A stretch of DNA of 64,000 nt from Gordonia mangrovi (lineage in GTDB: Bacteria; Actinomycetota; Actinomycetes; Mycobacteriales; Mycobacteriaceae), in the NCBI RefSeq assembly GCF_024734075.1, contig NZ_CP102850.1, forward strand, positions 3,534,001-3,598,000, given 5' to 3'. Made by a program: the position numbers and the translations under genes. The notes beneath the pieces were generated by a model. The model did not search any database and was not told where the DNA came from. It saw only the letters and a program-made list of their open reading frames with translations. Shown here one piece after another: positions 8,400 to 16,894 of the stretch (the stretch's first letter is position 1; every line of letters begins with the position of its first letter).

Positions 8400-9485
8400 A
8401 TGTCAGTGGATGACACCACCGGTGTCGGCCGAGACCGGACGGGTAAACACTCGTCCGGCTCGGCGCCGGCACCCGAGCAAGATCCGAACCTCACCCCCGA
8501 TGACGGCGACTTGGACGAACAGCTGCACCCGGGGCTGCGCAGCAGTCGCGGACAGGTGGGCGACCGCGTCTTCTCGTACCTGGCCCAGGGCACCGGCCTC
8601 CTGGTGATCATCCTGATCGCCGGGATCGGGATCTCGCTGCTGATCGATGCCATCCCGGCGATCGCCGCCAACAATGCGAATTTCCTCTTCTCCTCGGACT
8701 GGAACACCAGCGGTGCGGCCTTCGCCGACGGGACGGCGTCCTTCGGCGTCTGGGAACTCTTCCGCGCGACGGTGCTGTCGTCGTTCTTCGCGCTGTTTCT
8801 GGCCACACCGGTCGCGATCGGCATCGCCGTCTTTCTGGTCGAGTACGCCCCGAGGCAGATCTCCCGGCCTCTGGGCGCGGTCATCGACCTGCTGGCGGCG
8901 GTCCCGTCGATCATCTTCGGCCTGTGGGGTATCTACATCCTCGCCCCGGTGATCGCACCGTTCGCGGTGTGGCTCAACGACACCTTCGGCTGGTTCTTCC
9001 TCTTTTCGAGTGGGAAGACCTCCATCACCGGTGGCGGCACCATCTTCACGGCGGGCATCGTCCTGGCGATCATGATGCTGCCGATCATCACGTCCATCAC
9101 CCGCGAGGTGCTGCGCCAGACCCCCTCCGGGCACAAAGAGGCTGCACAGGCACTCGGCGCCACCAAGTGGGAGGTCATCCGGCTGACCGCCTTCCCGTAC
9201 AGCCGATCCGGCATGATCGCGGCCTCGATGCTGGCGCTCGGTCGCGCACTCGGCGAGACCATCGCGCTGATGATCATCCTGAGCGCGGCCGTCGGTCGAC
9301 TGAACTGGTCGCTGTTCGAGGGCGGCGACACATTCGCCTCGAAGATCGCGCGCGACGTCGGCGAATTCGTCGGCAGTGAGTCGTCCGCCGGGGCCTACAT
9401 CGCGGCCGGCCTCGTCCTCTTCGTCCTCACATTCGTCGTCAACGCGATCGCCCGTGTGATCGCAGGTGGAAAGGTGAACGGATGA
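8400..9485 (+). CDS. pstC: Phosphate ABC transporter permease PstC
   Basis: This is a 361-residue inner-membrane permease. A hydrophilic N-terminal tail of about 60 residues precedes six or more hydrophobic helices. The ABC-permease EAA loop is seen in [18 protein letters not shown], about residue 240. It forms a heterodimer with PstA. Its stop overlaps the pstA ATG (ATGA at 9482), so translation is coupled. Confidence 0.94.
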   Translation: MSVDDTTGVGRDRTGKHSSGSAPAPEQDPNLTPDDGDLDEQLHPGLRSSRGQVGDRVFSYLAQGTGLLVIILIAGIGISLLIDAIPAIAANNANFLFSSDWNTSGAAFADGTASFGVWELFRATVLSSFFALFLATPVAIGIAVFLVEYAPRQISRPLGAVIDLLAAVPSIIFGLWGIYILAPVIAPFAVWLNDTFGWFFLFSSGKTSITGGGTIFTAGIVLAIMMLPIITSITREVLRQTPSGHKEAAQALGATKWEVIRLTAFPYSRSGMIAASMLALGRALGETIALMIILSAAVGRLNWSLFEGGDTFASKIARDVGEFVGSESSAGAYIAAGLVLFVLTFVVNAIARVIAGGKVNG

Positions 9486-10408
9486 CCGTGACCGTCGATA
9501 CGACACCCGGTGGGCCGGTCAAATCCGCACCGACCGCGTTCCGTGAGGTGTCGCGCAGCCGCAGGATGCGCAACGAAATGGCCCGCGGGATCTTCGCGCT
9601 GTGCTTCGTGCTCGGTGTCATCCCGCTGGTGTGGTTGCTGTGGACCGTCATCTCCAAGGGCGCGCCCGCACTGGGTGACCCGAACTGGTGGTTCGGCAAC
9701 GCCTACGGCATCGACACCACCACCCAGTTCGGCGCCGGTATCGCCCAGGCGATCGTCGGCACGCTGATCCAGGCCCTGATCGCCACCGTGATCTCGGTGC
9801 CGATCGCAGTGATGACGGGCATCATGCTGGTGGAGTATCCGACCAGTCCGCTGGTCAAGCCGGTGAGCTTCATGGTCGACATCCTGGCCGGTGTGCCGTC
9901 CATCGTGGCGACCTTGTTCATCTTCACCGTCTTCGTGATCGGTCTGTCGATGGGCCAGAGCGCCTTCATGGTGAGTTTGGCGCTCATCCTGCTGATGATC
10001 CCCATCGTGGTGCGCTCCACCGAGGAGATGCTCAAGCTCGTGCCCGACGAGCTGCGCGAGGCGTCATATGCGCTCGGTATCTCCAAGTGGCGGACCATCG
10101 TGCGGGTCGTCGTCCCGACCGCCCTGTCGGGCATGCTGTCCGGCATCTTCCTCGCCATCGCCCGCATCATGGGCGAGACGGCCCCGGTGCTGATCTTGGC
10201 CGGCCCGGCGAGCTCCCAGGTACAGACGAACCCGTTCGAGGGTGGGATGAACTCGCTGCCGCTGTTCATCAAGGACATGTGGGCCGCGGCGCAGCCGGCA
10301 TCGGACTTCTACTACTGGGGTGCTGCGCTCACGCTGATCATCATCATCGCGGTGCTCAACCTCATCGCCGCGATGACGGCCAAGTTCCTCGCCCCCAAGA
10401 CCAAGTAA
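9482..10408 (+). CDS. pstA: Phosphate ABC transporter permease PstA
   Basis: This is a 308-residue membrane permease partner of PstC. Hydrophobic helices begin near residue 35 ([19 protein letters not shown]). The cytoplasmic EAA loop is [17 protein letters not shown] (about residue 195), and [11 protein letters not shown] is typical of the family. It starts within the pstC stop codon and is followed after 37 bases by pstB. Confidence 0.94.
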   Translation: MTVTVDTTPGGPVKSAPTAFREVSRSRRMRNEMARGIFALCFVLGVIPLVWLLWTVISKGAPALGDPNWWFGNAYGIDTTTQFGAGIAQAIVGTLIQALIATVISVPIAVMTGIMLVEYPTSPLVKPVSFMVDILAGVPSIVATLFIFTVFVIGLSMGQSAFMVSLALILLMIPIVVRSTEEMLKLVPDELREASYALGISKWRTIVRVVVPTALSGMLSGIFLAIARIMGETAPVLILAGPASSQVQTNPFEGGMNSLPLFIKDMWAAAQPASDFYYWGAALTLIIIIAVLNLIAAMTAKFLAPKTK

Positions 10409-10445
10409 CGGCCTCCGACCGCCGCCAGACAGCAAAGGCACCATC

Positions 10446-11222
10446 ATGGCCAAGCGCCTCGACATCAAAGATCTGAATATCTATTACAGCAAGTTCCACG
10501 CCGTCAAGGACGTCACGCTGTCGGTCCCGCCGCGCAGCATCACCGCGTTCATCGGCCCGTCGGGCTGCGGCAAGTCGACGGTGCTGCGCACGCTCAACCG
10601 TATGCACGAGGAGATCCCGGGCGCCTACGCGGTCGGCAGCGTGCTGCTCGACGGCGAGGACATCTACGCCAAGGGCATCAACCCCACCGCGGTGCGCACC
10701 ACCATCGGCATGGTCTTCCAGCGGCCCAACCCGTTCCCCACCATGTCGATTCGTGACAACGTGGTGGCCGGACTCAAGCTGCAGGGTGTGCGCAACAAGT
10801 CGCAGCTCAACGAGGTGTGCGAGCGCAGCCTGCGCGGCGCGAACCTCTGGGAAGAGGTCAAGGACCGGCTCGACAAGCCGGGTGGTGGCCTGTCCGGCGG
10901 CCAGCAGCAGCGTCTGTGTATCGCCCGCGCGATCGCGGTCTCCCCGGACGTGCTGCTGATGGACGAGCCGTGTTCGGCGCTCGACCCGATCTCGACGTTG
11001 GCCATCGAGGACCTGATGGGTGAGCTCAAAAAGGAGTACACCATCGTCATCGTCACCCACAACATGCAGCAGGCCGCGCGTGTGAGCGACCAGACGGCGT
11101 TCTTCAATCTCGAAGGTGTGGGGCAGCCCGGACAGCTGATCGAGATCAACGACACCGAGACGATGTTCTCGGCACCCACCAAGCGGGAGACCGAGGACTA
11201 CATCTCCGGTCGCTTCGGCTGA
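10446..11222 (+). CDS. pstB: Phosphate ABC transporter ATPase PstB (PhoT)
   Basis: This is a 258-residue ATPase that powers PstCA. It has Walker [10 protein letters not shown] (37-45), Q-loop [10 protein letters not shown], signature LSGGQQQR, Walker [14 protein letters not shown] and switch His in IVTHNMQQ. It corresponds to phoT (Rv0820), which in M. tuberculosis sits alone after mshD; here the whole pst operon is present. A strong hairpin follows the stop. Confidence 0.96.
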   Translation: MAKRLDIKDLNIYYSKFHAVKDVTLSVPPRSITAFIGPSGCGKSTVLRTLNRMHEEIPGAYAVGSVLLDGEDIYAKGINPTAVRTTIGMVFQRPNPFPTMSIRDNVVAGLKLQGVRNKSQLNEVCERSLRGANLWEEVKDRLDKPGGGLSGGQQQRLCIARAIAVSPDVLLMDEPCSALDPISTLAIEDLMGELKKEYTIVIVTHNMQQAARVSDQTAFFNLEGVGQPGQLIEINDTETMFSAPTKRETEDYISGRFG

Positions 11223-11244
11223 TCCGCCGAGGACCACTCGAAGG

Positions 11245-11281
11245 CTTCGCGCCGCGAACCCCACCGGGTCGCGGCGCGAAG
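11245..11281 (+). terminator. Hairpin after pstB
   Basis: CTTCGCGCCGCGA pairs perfectly with TCGCGGCGCGAAG across an 11-base loop, 22 bases after the pstB stop. It has only a short T-poor tail, which is common in high-GC actinobacteria. Confidence 0.7.
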
Positions 11282-11361
11282 TCATTTCTGTGTGGAGTCG
11301 TCCCTGCCCGAGGGGATCTGCCGGTCATCTACCGGGTTGGGGATCTACCGAGCTGCCGAGG

Positions 11362-11511
11362 TCACATACTGGCGATCAGCAGTACCAGCAGCGCGATCAG
11401 CGACAGGGTGACGCCACTGTAGGTGAGGATCTGCCGACGATGCGCCGCCGCTGCGTGATCGTCGTCGTCGGCGGCGTTGAAATCTGGTTCCACACGATGG
11501 TGTCGATCCAT
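11362..11511 (-). CDS. Small single-span membrane protein
   Basis: This is a 49-residue frame not named by any family I recognise. The N-terminal half is polar and acidic with four consecutive Asp (15-18). The C-terminal half is one hydrophobic helix (about 33-48, GVTLSLIALLVLLIAS). It sits convergent to pstB between two hairpins. The ribosome site is weak. The clean one-helix layout and conserved-looking position support a real gene, but it may be chance. Confidence 0.45.
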   Translation of the reverse strand: MDRHHRVEPDFNAADDDDHAAAAHRRQILTYSGVTLSLIALLVLLIASM

Positions 11512-11639
11512 GTCGGACACCATAGCGTGCGTCGGGGCGGTCGACGAAATCCCAAGTCAGACATGGTGAGCGCCATCTCAGTGGGGTGGCGCAGGGGCCT
11601 GCCTCGCATCGGACGCCACTGACGACACACCCCGCAGAC

Positions 11640-11682
11640 GACCGCACCGCCGGCCTCGTCACACGGGTCCGGCGGTGCGGTC
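11640..11682 (-). terminator. Hairpin separated from phoU by the IS607 insertion
   Basis: GACCGCACCGCCGG pairs perfectly with CCGGCGGTGCGGTC across a 15-base loop. Without the inserted element it would lie just after the phoU stop on the minus strand, so it is probably the original phoU terminator. Confidence 0.55.
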
Positions 11683-11707
11683 GGGGTTGTGAACTGTTCC
11701 TTACGTT

Positions 11708-11721
11708 GTGAGTAAACGTGA
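11708..11721 (+). repeat. Left inverted 14-mer of the IS607-type element
   Basis: GTGAGTAAACGTGA is the inverted partner of 13821-13834 with one mismatch. It lies just before the recombinase gene and is likely part of the recombinase-binding end. Confidence 0.6.
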
Positions 11722-11746
11722 TCGAATGTGTGTTTTGCTGAGTGGG

Positions 11747-12331
11747 GTGAAGTTGGCTGAGTGGGCGCGGTCGCAGGGGGTGCATCCGCAGACTGCGTAT
11801 CGGTGGTTTCGGGAGGATCGGATGCCGGTGTCTGCTCGTCGTCTGGAGTCGGGCACGATCTGGGTCGATGTTGCTGAGGTCGGTGGTGGTGGCCGGGTGG
11901 TGGTGTATGCGCGGGTGTGTTCCCATGATCAGCGCGCGGACTTGGATCGTCAGGTGGCCCGGCTCACCGAGTGGGCGACTGCGAATGGCCACGAGGTTGG
12001 TGAGGTGGTGTGTGAGGTCGGGTCGGGACTGCATGGGAAGCGTCCGAAACTGCGGCGGGTGTTGTCGGACCCGTCTGCCAGTGTGGTGGTTGTGGAGCAT
12101 CGTGATCGTCTGGCGCGGTTCGGGGTGGAGTATCTCGAAGCGGCGTTGTCGGCGCAGGGGCGTCGGATCGTGGTGACTGATGAGGGTGAGACCGACGATG
12201 ATCTGGTCCGCGACATGATCGAGGTGTTGACGTCGATGTGCGCGCGTTTGTATGGCCGTCGTGGTGCACGCAATCGGGCGATGCGCGCTGTCACCGCTAC
12301 CAAACATGCCGAGACGACCGGGCTCGGCTGA
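11747..12331 (+). CDS. tnpA: IS607-type serine recombinase TnpA (catalytic Ser replaced by Cys)
   Basis: This is a 194-residue IS607 recombinase. An N-terminal MerR-like helix-turn-helix (KLAEWARSQGVHPQTAYRWF) is followed by a resolvase domain with LDRQVARLTEWAT, EHRDRLARFGVEYL and a C-terminal RLYGRRGARNRA. The GTG at 11747 gives the family N-terminus; the frame is open to 11708. The family motif YARVSSHD is YARVCSHD here, so the position normally holding the nucleophilic Ser is Cys58, with Ser59 next to it. That may disable strand cleavage. It overlaps tnpB by one base (TGATG). Confidence 0.88.
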   Translation: MKLAEWARSQGVHPQTAYRWFREDRMPVSARRLESGTIWVDVAEVGGGGRVVVYARVCSHDQRADLDRQVARLTEWATANGHEVGEVVCEVGSGLHGKRPKLRRVLSDPSASVVVVEHRDRLARFGVEYLEAALSAQGRRIVVTDEGETDDDLVRDMIEVLTSMCARLYGRRGARNRAMRAVTATKHAETTGLG

Positions 12332-13794
12332 TGGCCCGGTTCGAGGTGCCCGCGGGTTGGACGGTCCAGGCGTACCGGTTCGCGCTCGATCCCACGCCTG
12401 CGCAGGTGCGGGCGTTCCGGTCTCATGCCGGGGGTGCACGATTTGCCCACAATGTGATGCTGGCGGTGGTGAAGGCGGTGATCGATCAACGGGCCGCGGA
12501 ACGCTCGTACGGGATCGTCGAGGCTGAGTTGACGCCGCTACTGAATTGGTCGTTGGCTGGTTTACGTAAGCAGTGGAATGCGCGCAAGGACGAGGTCGCC
12601 CCGTGGTGGGGTGACAACTCGAAAGAGGCCTACAGCTCCGGACTCGACGCCTTGGCTCGGGGCTTGGACGCGTGGGGCAAGTCGCGTGCAGGCAAACGTG
12701 CGGGGAAACCGGTCGGGTTCCCGCGGTTCAAGTCCGCGCGGGCACGTAGGTCGGTGCGGTTCACGACCGGCACTATCCGGGTCGAGACCGACCGCCACCA
12801 CATCACTCTGCCCAGGATCGGGCGGATCAAGACGCACGAGTCGACCCGAAAGTTGGCTCGCCGCATCGATAACGGGACAGCCCGGGTTCTCTCGGCCGCT
12901 CTGTCCGAAGACGCGTCAGGCCGCTGGCATGTGGCATTTCAGGTCGTCGTGCAGCGAGCAGTCGCGGTACCCGGCCATGTCGGTGCCCAGGCGCCGGTGG
13001 TGGGTGTTGATGTCGGGGTGAAGGCTGACAGTCTGCTGGTTGTGGCTACCCCGGACGGGCGTGAAGTGGCGCGGGTCGCGGCGCCGAAATCGTTGACCGC
13101 CGCCCAGCATCGGCTACGGGCGCTGCAGCGGCGCGCTGCCCGCCAGCGTGGCCGCTATGATTCGGCCACCCAGACTCGGCAGCAGCCGTCGAACCGGTGG
13201 CGCGTCACGCAGCAGCGGATCGGGCGTACCCACGCCCGCGCCGCAGCGGTACGCCGCGACGTCCTACACAAGGCCACCACCACACTCGCTCAGCACCATC
13301 AGGTGATCGTGGTGGAAACATTGAACGCGGCCGGGATGGGCTCGGCCGGGGGTTCGCGCAAACGTGGCCTGAATCGGGCGTTAGCTGATGCGTCGCTTGC
13401 CGAAATCCGGCGGCTGCTCGGCTACAAAACACGGTGGTACGGTTCGGTTCTCGTCGAGGCCGACCGTTGGTATCCGTCATCGAAAACATGCTCGGCCTGC
13501 CTGGCAGTGAAAACCAAACTGTCGCTGGCGGATCGGGTGTTCGTGTGTGACAACTGCGGCGTGCGGATCGATCGTGATCGCAACGCCGCGATCAACCTCG
13601 CCCGACTCGGCGACACCCGCACCCTGGGTGAACAGAGTCCCACCGAGAGTGGCTCGGTGGCAGGACGTGGAGCCAGCCAGGAGACCGACCCCGCGCAAGC
13701 GGGCGACGCAGGAGGCGATGAAACGTCAACCCCGCACAACACCACCAGTGTTGGTCAGACGGGGACCGCCTCACCGCAAGGCGAGGCTGCCTGA
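12331..13794 (+). CDS. tnpB: RNA-guided nuclease TnpB (IS607/IS605 OrfB)
   Basis: This is a 487-residue TnpB, the ancestor-type relative of Cas12. It has an N-terminal OrfB helix-turn-helix region and a RuvC nuclease with Asp227 (VVGVDVGVKAD), Glu329 (VIVVETLNAAGM) and the last Asp in RIDRDRNAAINLA (414 or 416). A four-Cys zinc ribbon (C387, C390, C406, C409) lies inside it. All catalytic acids are present, so it looks intact. The ATG at 12331 overlaps the tnpA stop. An omega RNA would be expected from the 3' end of this gene to the right end of the element (about 13650-13840); the G/C-rich hairpin at the very 3' end fits but was not proved. Confidence 0.92.
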   Translation: MARFEVPAGWTVQAYRFALDPTPAQVRAFRSHAGGARFAHNVMLAVVKAVIDQRAAERSYGIVEAELTPLLNWSLAGLRKQWNARKDEVAPWWGDNSKEAYSSGLDALARGLDAWGKSRAGKRAGKPVGFPRFKSARARRSVRFTTGTIRVETDRHHITLPRIGRIKTHESTRKLARRIDNGTARVLSAALSEDASGRWHVAFQVVVQRAVAVPGHVGAQAPVVGVDVGVKADSLLVVATPDGREVARVAAPKSLTAAQHRLRALQRRAARQRGRYDSATQTRQQPSNRWRVTQQRIGRTHARAAAVRRDVLHKATTTLAQHHQVIVVETLNAAGMGSAGGSRKRGLNRALADASLAEIRRLLGYKTRWYGSVLVEADRWYPSSKTCSACLAVKTKLSLADRVFVCDNCGVRIDRDRNAAINLARLGDTRTLGEQSPTESGSVAGRGASQETDPAQAGDAGGDETSTPHNTTSVGQTGTASPQGEAA

Positions 13795-13820
13795 TGACAC
13801 CGCAGACACAGCAGCAATGC

Positions 13821-13834
13821 TCACGTTTGCTCAC
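13821..13834 (-). repeat. Right inverted 14-mer of the IS607-type element
   Basis: TCACGTTTGCTCAC is the inverted counterpart of 11708-11721. It lies 27 bases after the tnpB stop and 20 bases before the phoU stop. Confidence 0.6.
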
Positions 13835-13853
13835 CAGAAGGCAACGGAGTGTC

Positions 13854-14516
13854 TCAGGAGACCTCTTGGAACTGCTCAGGCGTCTGCCCGGTCGCCTGGA
13901 AGACCACGCGGCGACCGATCAGCACCGCGTGATCGGCGAACCGCTCGTAGTAGCGGCCGAGCAGGGTGACGTCGACGGCTGCTGCCACACCGTGGCTCCA
14001 CTCACGGTCCATCAGGACCGTGAACAGGTGCCGGTGCAGGTCGTCCATCGCATCGTCGTCCTCTTGGAGGCGGAGGGCATCCTGCGGGTTCTGCGAGTTC
14101 AGCACCTCACGGGCAGTGGTGGCCAGTTGGACGGCCAGGCGGCCCATCTCCGCGAAATAGCCGTTCACCTCTTCGGGCAGGGCCTTGGCCGGGTGGCGGC
14201 GGCGGGCCACCTTGGCCACATGCAGTGCCAGTGCGCCCATACGGTCGACATCGGCGACGATCTGGAACCCGCTGACGATGCCACGGAGATCGCCGGCCAC
14301 CGGCGCCTGCAGGGCGAGTAGGGCGAACGCCTGCTCCTCGGCACGGGCCGACAGCTGATTCATCTTCTCGGTCTCGGAAAGGACCTCTTCGGCGACCGAC
14401 AGGTCGGCTTGGAGAAGGGCCTGAGTGGCGCGGGCCATCGAGGAGCCGGCGAGTTCGCACATCTCGCCGAGGATGGTGTTGAGCGCATCGAGCTGCTCAT
14501 GGTAGGCGGTACGCAT
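13854..14516 (-). CDS. phoU: Phosphate signalling regulator PhoU (PhoY2)
   Basis: PhoU is a cytoplasmic helical protein that represses the phosphate response when phosphate is plentiful, by linking PstB to the sensor kinase. The 220-residue protein has two PhoU three-helix repeats, with the metal-binding type motifs [19 protein letters not shown] and [16 protein letters not shown]. The ATG at 14516 (MRTAYHEQL) is the family start. A PHO box lies 42 bases upstream. The stop is 20 bases from the inner repeat of the IS607 element; the C-terminus looks normal. Confidence 0.94.
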   Translation of the reverse strand: MRTAYHEQLDALNTILGEMCELAGSSMARATQALLQADLSVAEEVLSETEKMNQLSARAEEQAFALLALQAPVAGDLRGIVSGFQIVADVDRMGALALHVAKVARRRHPAKALPEEVNGYFAEMGRLAVQLATTAREVLNSQNPQDALRLQEDDDAMDDLHRHLFTVLMDREWSHGVAAAVDVTLLGRYYERFADHAVLIGRRVVFQATGQTPEQFQEVS

Positions 14517-14557
14517 GGTCACCACAATACGTGGCACATCCGTCCGACTGCGTACCC

Positions 14558-14579
14558 TGTGGATGAACGAGCCGTGAAC
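14558..14579 (-). promoter_or_regulatory. PHO box upstream of phoU
   Basis: Read on the minus strand, GTTCACGGCTC and GTTCATCCACA are two contiguous 11-base units of the PHO-box type. They lie 42 bases before the phoU ATG, with a -10-like TATTGT between. Confidence 0.65.
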
Positions 14580-14618
14580 GCCCGGTGCAAACTGTTCTGT
14601 TCGGTGCGTTCCCGCAGG

Positions 14619-16787
14619 TCAGCTGCAGGTCGTGTCGCCCGCGTTGGTCACCGCGAGATCGTTGGGCAGTCCCGACGAGTTCGAGGCAGGCGGCAGGTGG
14701 GGGACCGAGATGGTGCTGCCGACCGCGGCCGCAGACCCCACCGACCCGTCGTAGTCGGACCCGAGGATCACCTCTACTCCGGACTTCACCGTGCGGTCGA
14801 GCTGGATCGACGCACCTGGGAACATCGTGGCCACGGTGGCGGCGGAGTCCTGTTCACCGGCGCCGTACCGGATGACGGTGTCTTCGCGGTTCTCCGACGC
14901 ATCGGCCACCCCGCGTACGTCGAAGCCCATCGACACGAGTTGATCGGAGGTGTCGCCGGCGGCCCCGGCCCGCCCGGTTCCGTTGAGTACCCGGACACCC
15001 ACATTGCCGGGATTCTGCGCGGTCGCCGACAGCTGGGTCGGCGCCACCTCCGCCTCCGACGCCGTGCTGCTCGATGTCGTCGACGACGTCGCCGAACTGC
15101 TCGAGGAAGACGCCTGCTCCCTGGCCTGCTCACCGGGCAGCGGTGCATCGTCGATGATCGCGTTGAAGATCGCGTTGATGTCGTCGGTGCGCGGGATCTC
15201 GTTGTTCAGACCATCGGTGGTGGTACCCGAGGTGGGGATGGTCAGGAAGGTGACCCGTCCGGCTTCGATGCCCTGCATCGACTCGGCCAGATTCAGCAGC
15301 GACTGGGTGTCGACGCCGTCGACGAAGCTGTACTCGATGAACGTGTTGACGATGCTGTTGAGCTTGTTGGGACTCGACAGGACATTGCCCGACAGTGTCG
15401 ACCGCAGCAGCGACGACATGAACAGCTGCTGCCGCTTGATGCGTCCGTAGTCGCCGTTGCCCTCCGACGCGATGTTGCGGGCGCGCACGTAGTTCAGCGC
15501 GCGGCGTCCGTTCAGTGTCTGGGTACCCGGCTTGCGCAGGACCTGGCCGAGTTCGTAGTCGTAGAGCGGGGTCGGGGAGCACACCTGAACGCCACCGACC
15601 GCGCGCACCACCTTTTCGAACCCGTAGAAGTCCATCGCGATGAATCGGTTGATGTTGAGGCCGCTCATCTGGGTGATGACGCTGACCAGGCACTTCGGCC
15701 CGCCATCGGCGTAGACGCCGTTCAGCTTGACCCCGTATGCGGCGGATAGGGGCTCGCCGTAGGTGCCGGTCTCGTTGTCCCACTGCTGACACTCGGGCCG
15801 GTCCACCTGCAGGTCGCGCGGAAACGACACGGCGACGACACGGCTGCGGTTGGCCGGGATGTTGACCAGGATGATGGTGTCGGAGCGGGCGCCGGCCGCG
15901 TCGTCGGTGGTACCGGCGCCGACCTTCGCGTTCTGCCCGGCGCGGGTGTCGGTGCCGACGATGAGATAGTTCTCGTCGCCGTACTGCGCCTCTTTGTTGC
16001 GGATGTTCGTGTCTTCGGGGTTGACCGCGTTGATGGTCTTCCAGTTGCCGTCCACCGATTGCAGATATCCCCAGACGAACCCGGTGCCCACCAGTGCCAT
16101 CACGCAGGCGACGGCGACCAGGATGCGGCCGGTGACCGTGACGTTGTGGCCGAGGGTGGCTCGGTCGGTACGGGCGCCGGCGCCGGGGTGGCGCAGCGGG
16201 CGGGACCGCGGGGGAATGGTGTCGGAGAGGTCCGGGGTGGGCTGCAGGGGCCGCACCCGGCTGCCCTGGCCGCGCGACTCGGCGGTGACACGCTCGCGGG
16301 TGGCGTCGTCGGACAGGTCGACGCCGGCGTCGGACACCGTCTCCGGCGGCCGGACCATGGGGATCTTCTGGGTGACGTCGTTGGCGTTGGGGAAGCGTTC
16401 GAGGTCGTCGAACCGGTGTACCTCGGTCGGCGCCTCGTCGGCCGGCGGCTGCCTGCGCGGGCCGGCATCTTCGGCCGCTCCGGTGGCCTCGCCGCCGGCG
16501 TTCATCTGTTCCATCAGCTCACGCACGGTGAGCCGGGTGCGGCCACGCACGTAGCGGTCGGTGGCGCGCGGCTCATGGAGTGCGCCGTGGGCCGGGATGT
16601 CGTTGGCGGGCGCCTGCCCGAACATCTCCGAGAAGTCGTTGGAGGCTCCGGAGCGGCCCGCGCGACGACTCCGCCGGGGCGTGTTGCCCTCGTCGGCCGG
16701 TTCGTCCGGTCCCGATCGCCTACGACTCAACTCTGATTCCCCTCGACCCCGACGCGATGCGCCGGGTTGTCGGCTCTCGCGCACCAC
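14619..16787 (-). CDS. LytR-CpsA-Psr (LCP) family cell-wall ligase
   Basis: LCP proteins transfer polysaccharides (in mycolata, arabinogalactan) onto peptidoglycan outside the membrane. The 722-residue protein has a long polar cytoplasmic tail (1-219) and one transmembrane helix (about 220-242, GRILVAVACVMALVGTGFVWG). The LCP domain (about 270-460) contains SRVVAVSFPRDLQV, MDFYGFEKVVRAVGGVQVC and GRRALNYVRARN. A Ser-rich linker and a C-terminal LytR_C domain (about 590-690) follow. It corresponds in position to Rv0822c. GTG codons at 16787 and 16784 are the likely starts; the ribosome site is weak. Confidence 0.9.
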   Translation of the reverse strand: MVRESRQPGASRRGRGESELSRRRSGPDEPADEGNTPRRSRRAGRSGASNDFSEMFGQAPANDIPAHGALHEPRATDRYVRGRTRLTVRELMEQMNAGGEATGAAEDAGPRRQPPADEAPTEVHRFDDLERFPNANDVTQKIPMVRPPETVSDAGVDLSDDATRERVTAESRGQGSRVRPLQPTPDLSDTIPPRSRPLRHPGAGARTDRATLGHNVTVTGRILVAVACVMALVGTGFVWGYLQSVDGNWKTINAVNPEDTNIRNKEAQYGDENYLIVGTDTRAGQNAKVGAGTTDDAAGARSDTIILVNIPANRSRVVAVSFPRDLQVDRPECQQWDNETGTYGEPLSAAYGVKLNGVYADGGPKCLVSVITQMSGLNINRFIAMDFYGFEKVVRAVGGVQVCSPTPLYDYELGQVLRKPGTQTLNGRRALNYVRARNIASEGNGDYGRIKRQQLFMSSLLRSTLSGNVLSSPNKLNSIVNTFIEYSFVDGVDTQSLLNLAESMQGIEAGRVTFLTIPTSGTTTDGLNNEIPRTDDINAIFNAIIDDAPLPGEQAREQASSSSSSATSSTTSSSTASEAEVAPTQLSATAQNPGNVGVRVLNGTGRAGAAGDTSDQLVSMGFDVRGVADASENREDTVIRYGAGEQDSAATVATMFPGASIQLDRTVKSGVEVILGSDYDGSVGSAAAVGSTISVPHLPPASNSSGLPNDLAVTNAGDTTCS

Positions 16788-16894
16788 TTCTGGCGCACCA
16801 TGACATGGCCCCGCGCACGCGGAACCTCCGCGTCATAGTACTGATTGCACCTGAGAAGATCTCTCAGCCACCGCGCGGACGTGCGCGCCGGTGG

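Larger units (their letters stand above)
11708..13834 (+). mobile_element. IS607-family element (serine recombinase + TnpB)
   Basis: The element carries tnpA and tnpB in the usual IS607 order. The coordinates given are the minimum span between two near-identical inverted 14-mers: GTGAGTAAACGTGA at 11708-11721 and TCACGTTTGCTCAC at 13821-13834 (13 of 14 match). IS607 elements have no classical terminal repeats and make no target duplication, so the true ends may be a few dozen bases further out (between about 11683 and 13853). It is inserted in the gap between pstB and phoU and breaks no gene. Confidence 0.8.

Noticed and set aside
10362..11285. 307-residue minus-strand frame opposite pstB
   Set aside because: It is the mirror of pstB codons in GC-rich DNA, with His/Arg-rich composition and no domains.
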